Shown here: positions 59,806-64,000 of the stretch, piece by piece
Layout: the number at the start of each line of letters is the position of its first letter
Position numbering within the stretch: the first letter of the stretch is position 1
Origin: Epiperipatus broadwayi
Taxonomy: Eukaryota; Onychophora; Udeonychophora; Euonychophora; Peripatidae
Assembly (NCBI GenBank): GCA_028023455.1
Contig: JAQFVV010000568.1
Span: 124,001 to 188,000, forward strand
Length of the DNA stretch: 64,000 nucleotides
Direction of reading: 5' to 3'
The notes under the pieces: model-generated
Seen by the model: only the letters and a program-made list of their open reading frames with translations
Databases searched by the model: none
What the model was told of the DNA's origin: nothing
Made by a program: the position numbers and the translations under genes

Positions 59806-61160
59806 GTGAGATTATATCAGTTAACGTATAGCTTTAAAACCATTTTTTCTAAAATCCCTGGTATAATAGAGGGATATACCCATAGAATTAAATTAAAGTG
59901 TAATGATTTTTTTCATGAAAAGATGTACCCAATTCCTTACCAATATAAAGACGAGGTAGAGAGTCGAGGTAGAGGGTCAAATAGACATGATGCTAGAGTG
60001 GGATATAAATAAAAAGTGCCTTTCTCTTTATATAAACCCATTGTTTACTGTAAAGAAGAAGGATGGCAATATTAGGGTATGTCTGGATGCTCACTGTTAA
60101 ATACTATAACTGCACCACAGTGTGACATTCCTCCACCCGTACATGAGTTCCTAACTAAATTTCATGAGGTCAATTTTCTCTACATTTGATTTAACAGCTA
60201 GTTATTGGCAAATACCATTACATGAGAATGATCAGCAGTACACAGCATTTTGATTTTAGGGCCAGTCATATGTTTTCAGATGGATGCCTTTTGGTCTCGT
60301 TACTAGTGGTTCTGGCTTAATCAAATGTTTGGACTTGATTTATTCAATGCAATTAAAGTAAAAAATCATCATGTATGTGGATGATATCATCATTGTTCCT
60401 GACAGTTTAGAACAGCATATCCAACATTTAGAATTGTTTTTTAATGAATGTGCTATGAAGAATGTCTAAATTTATTTGGAGAAGTGTTCAATAGCAGCTA
60501 AAGAAATTACTTTTCTGGGTCATTTAATAAATGAGCATGGTATCCAGCCCCATCCAAAAAATATTGCACTTCCGCACACCAAAAACTCTAAAGTGACAGA
60601 AATCCTTTTTTGGATTATGTAAATACTATAACCGCTTTTATCAAAATTTTGCTGAAGACACTGTACATCTATCTAAATTGCTGAAAAAGGCTGAGAAGTG
60701 GAAGTGGACCACTAATCATGATAGTGAATTTAATACAGTTAAAAGTAAATTTTTAAAGCACGTAATTTTAATATATCCTGACATCAACAAAACATTCTAT
60801 GTGCAAACAGATAGCAGTTACTATGATCTGGGTGTAGTGTTATTTTAACTCGATGAGGATCAGGTACCTCATGTATTGTACTTCTTGAGCAGACATCTAA
60901 GAGGTGCCAAGTTTAATTACACTATTACTGAAAAGGAAACCCTAGCTGTTGTCTGGGCTTTTCAGAAATTAAAGCAATTTTTATTAGGTTCTAGTGTGAT
61001 TGTATTGACTGACCATAGAAACTTAGCATTTTTAAATAAAAGCTACTTCAGTAATGAGAGACTTATTAGGTAGAGCTTGTATCTCCAACAGTTCAATTAT
61101 AGAGTACTCTATATTGAATGGAGACAGAATATCCCTGCTGATATTCTTAGCTGCCACCCT
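59806..61160 (+). pseudogene. pol: Reverse transcriptase and RNase H relic
   Basis: 59806-60012 covers the RT N-terminus (GYTHRIKLKCNDFFHEKMYP). Further along, in shifting frames, are FTVKKKDGNIRVCLDA (60047-60094), a F-D-L-T-A-S-Y-W-Q-I-P-L segment (60185-60222), MYVDDIIIVPDS with the intact YVDD at 60374-60385, and a FLGHLINEHGIQPHPKN-like block (60510-60565). RNase H follows, with QTDSSYYDLGVVLF (60807-60848), TEKETLAVVWAFQKLKQF (60930-60980) and VIVLTDHRNLAFLNK (60996-61040). Stops occur every 50-100 codons, so it is a pseudogene. Confidence 0.87.
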
Positions 61161-61379
61161 ATCTGTTTAATGTCACAAAATCCTGATAGACAAAACATAA
61201 TTATAAGTAATGTAGATTTGGTGAGGGATGGATCTATAGCTGATGATTACAATCATCTAATTATGATTCAGAGTCAGGATCAGAGATTAAATAGGATCAG
61301 GAATATCCTAACTAATCATGATAATATAAACAATAAAAATAAATGTGTTAAAATGATTTTTACAAAATTTATCAAAATT

Positions 61380-62440
61380 TGCTTATGTATAATATAAATT
61401 CTAATCAGAGGGAATCATGGAGAATAGTTGTCCCTAACTCCATGATTGATAAACTGATCGTGTATGTTTATAGTAGCTATGGGCACTATGGAGCACCAAT
61501 AATTATGTATGTTTTAAAGTCGATATTTTATTGGAATAAAACGTATAAATGCGTAATTAAAAAAATTAAAACGTGTAATATTTGTCTATAATCTAAACAT
61601 TGTAGTAAATCTTACAAAGGAATCATGCAGCCCATTATTTCAGATCGTCCTAATGAATTATAAGCGATTGATTGATATGGGCCCCTTTCACCATTCAGTC
61701 ATCAAAAATTTATACTTGTAACATATCATGCTTTTAGTAAACTAGTCTCAGCCTATCCAGTACCTAAATCTAGAATACATTACATAATCAAATGCAAGTT
61801 TGATTATCAATTCCCATTAGTTGTAAAGCCAGAACTAATTCTTACTGATCATGCAGCAACTTTTACATCTGGTGATGGAATGAGTATATTTGAACTCAAC
61901 ACCTCAAACATATTATGAGATCCATCAGAAATCTGCAGTCTAATTCCTGTGAATGTGCTATGTGTGAGCTCAGTAGGTTATTCAGGGTTTATGTAGCTGA
62001 TGATCATAAAAAATGAGTTCATAAATTCTCTGAGGTTGTTAATTATATCAACAGATTTTGCAATGAATCCACAGGATTTACACCTTTCCGTCTACACTAT
62101 GGAAAACATGAAAAATTACTAATTCAAACACCTATACCTATAGTGAGAGAACAATAAATATAAATCAAGATATAAATCAGGCTAAAATAAAGCTGCAAAT
62201 TATGGGTGCTAAGAGAGTCAAAAATCCCATAATAGACCACATTCATTTAAAGTTTTGATCTAGTTTTTGTTAGAACACCCCATGTTAGCAACCTTCAAAG
62301 GAATCAATTTAAGAAATTCCTTGAGTTATATGAGGGTCCATATAAAATCTCTTGCGAAGTTTGAAAAAAATGCATTCATGCTGACTTCACCAGATGGTGA
62401 AAAAGGGACATATAATGCTAGAAATTTTTTTTAGTATTTC
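61380..62440 (+). pseudogene. pol: Integrase relic
   Basis: The N-terminal zinc domain is visible as YGHYGAPIIMYVLKSIFYWN then IKKIKTCNICL, with the H-H-C-C order readable. The core has a P-N-E-L-x-A-I-D-x-Y-G-P-L first-aspartate block (61650-61690), FILVTYHAFSKLVSAYPVPK (61703-61765) and LILTDHAATFTSGDG (61838-61880) for the second aspartate. A decayed glutamate region follows near 61920-61970. A GPYKI-like C-terminal segment and an ASPDGEKGTYNARNFF-like end lie near 62335-62435. Multiple stops are present. Confidence 0.83.
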
Positions 62441-62614
62441 TAGTTGAGATTCTGTATATAGTGTCCAAATATTTTATAATTTCTTATGTTCAAAACAGTA
62501 TATTAGTTTATGTTTCAATAGTGTAAGACAAATTTAGTTGTATAAGATAGTAAAATAGTACTTATCAGAATAGGGTAAATTTTAAGATAGATGTTTAATT
62601 TAAAATTGTTATTT

Positions 62615-62625
62615 AAAGGGGCAGG
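62615..62625 (+). other. Polypurine tract
   Basis: AAAGGGGCAGG, interrupted by one C, ends three bases before the TG that starts the 3' LTR at 62629. It serves as plus-strand primer in this superfamily. Confidence 0.6.
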
Positions 62626-62628
62626 TTA

Positions 62629-64000
62629 TGTGCCTCATTTCTATAGGTCAGAATCGGCTCATCACAGTAAATTACTAAAAAAATTTAAATATAGAATGTG
62701 TTCTCTCTGTGTAACAGTTATATTGTATTGATAATATATTAAAAGTACAATTTAAAGCTAAATAAAAATATAATGCATAAAATTATAATGAATAACCTTA
62801 AAACAATTAAACAAAGCTAAAAATACTAATTACATATGGTTGGAAAAGCTGTCCATAATAAATAATGCAGCAATAAATGTTTGAAATATGTTTAAAAAGT
62901 TAAATTTTAATAGTTTAAACTTATAATTAAATAAATGCTATATTTTAAATTTATAAATTATATTTAATAATTATAGTTTATATCATATATTTTAAAAGTA
63001 AGTTTTATGGTAGGAAAAGTTATATTTAATTTTATATTTTCTAAATTATTATTCCAAATTTTATAATATTTTATTAATTATTTAATATAATAATTGTTAC
63101 AATATATCATTTATTTTTCAGACAGAAATTTGGATACAATCTTTCTAGGTTGTAAAATCATGTAACCTGCATAATACAGTAATACACACATGCTTGCTAG
63201 TATTTGTATTCACAAAGTTTTAAATATTTTAAAAATTGCATTATAGAATTGAATGTATTTATTTGCCTATCATAAGGTAAAATATTTAATTTAATTATTG
63301 TTAAATGTTTTAAATTATATTATAAGATGAAAACAGTTAATAAAAAGTTAAATATTTTGTTTTAAAATAAAATAGATTAATTAAATATTAAAGGTGGGAT
63401 AAATTTAATAAATATTGTATTTTAAAAGTCATTTTAAAAGTGTTTAATTAATTTAGTAATGTATAATAATTGTTTTAAGATTAATATTTTTAAATAATAT
63501 TTTAGAATTATAAGGCATCATATTTTATTTTGAAATTTAATTGTGTAAGACTGCAGCAGAATTCAAATTTGGTATCAAATGAAAAGTAAAAATCCACCAA
63601 TAGGATGAGGTACTTTGTAGGTTATAAATACTGTTGCATGGGGTGTCAGTTAGTGATCAATATCAGTGGTGATCAATGTAATAGTAATTTTCACAATTTT
63701 GTTTTAGTCAATTTTTAGTGCTCTCGTATAATATATTTGCAAACTAAAAGGATATTTATTTTAAGTATTTGCAAGAGAGCATAATTGAAATATATTTGAA
63801 TAACTTTATTAAAAATATGCATTGCTAATTTGAAGTTCCCTTCACCAGGATTATTCATCAAAACTTAGTATAACTTCACAGTAAAAATATGGATATGCCA
63901 ATAAGTAAAATGTGTTTAATAAAAAATTTAAAAATAAGAATAATAATTGTTAATATAATATTAATTGTATTGACCAAGAGAACTACTCCAGTAAGCAAAG
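62629..64000 (+). repeat. 3' LTR, cut by the window edge
   Basis: Aligns with 51166-52541 from the first base to the window end. The TATA box and TCAGTT initiator are conserved. Differences from the 5' LTR are frequent but scattered, indicating an old insertion. Confidence 0.9.

Larger units (their letters stand above)
51166..64000 (+). mobile_element. Large Ty3/gypsy element with long LTRs, runs off the window
   Basis: 51166-52541 aligns throughout with 62629-64000, both starting TGTGC, in direct orientation around a gag-pol region. The 3' copy is cut by the window edge, so each LTR is at least 1.37 kb. A likely primer binding site (TGGTGCCCATACG) at about 56376, six bases after GGTCA, suggests the 5' LTR could run to about 56370. 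A polypurine-type AAAGGGGCAGG at 62615-62625 precedes the 3' LTR. Gag is largely open; pol is a chain of broken frames. If the estimate holds, the element exceeds 16 kb with both LTRs. Confidence 0.85.

Overview
This window looks like intergenic or intronic DNA from an animal nuclear genome, most likely an invertebrate. It is strongly AT-rich, with long (TA)n tracts. I recognise no host gene, rRNA, tRNA or CRISPR array. Every protein homology I can support belongs to a transposable element: three Ty3/gypsy-type LTR elements, two Ty3/gypsy pol relics, two ZBED5/SCAND3-like hAT elements, a mariner-type element, a Tx1/L1-like LINE, two RTE LINEs, a Penelope-like endonuclease remnant, and several non-coding terminal-inverted-repeat or palindromic elements. 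I assign families from remembered motif patterns, not from searches. The host lineage cannot be fixed from this sequence; arthropod, mollusc or cnidarian would all fit.

Layout. 340-2110: decayed Ty3/gypsy pol (+). 3740-9396: a structurally complete but dead Ty3/gypsy element with two ~630-bp LTRs and a CATAT target duplication. 10532-12001: an element with perfect 40-bp terminal inverted repeats and a hairpin cluster. 13397-13604 and about 13690-14770: a hairpin and a ~1-kb palindrome. 19270-22149: a complete hAT element with an 8-bp target duplication. 22252 to at least 24653: a second hAT element in opposite orientation. 29030-30460: Ty3/gypsy integrase relic (-). 30486-31431: mariner-type element with DD41D spacing. 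34421 to about 38460: an LTR element with coiled-coil gag and protease but no visible reverse transcriptase, its 5' LTR split by a ~1-kb TA-flanked inverted-repeat element. About 38870-44700: Tx1/L1-like LINE. 45430-51165: two RTE copies and a GIY-YIG fragment, set among (TA)n tracts. 51166 to beyond 64000: a large Ty3/gypsy element whose 3' LTR runs off the window.

Nearly all coding regions carry stops and frameshifts, so the window is a record of layered insertions and not a working gene system. Nesting gives relative ages: the TA-flanked element is younger than the LTR it splits, and the 410-bp insertion with a 19-bp target duplication is younger than the RTE copy it interrupts. The most intact long reading frame is the 444-residue coiled-coil gag at 57319-58653, next to a heavily decayed pol. 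No new functional system is demonstrated. The best candidates for undescribed elements are the 40-bp-TIR element, the 410-bp insertion, the ~1-kb palindrome and the very long LTR.
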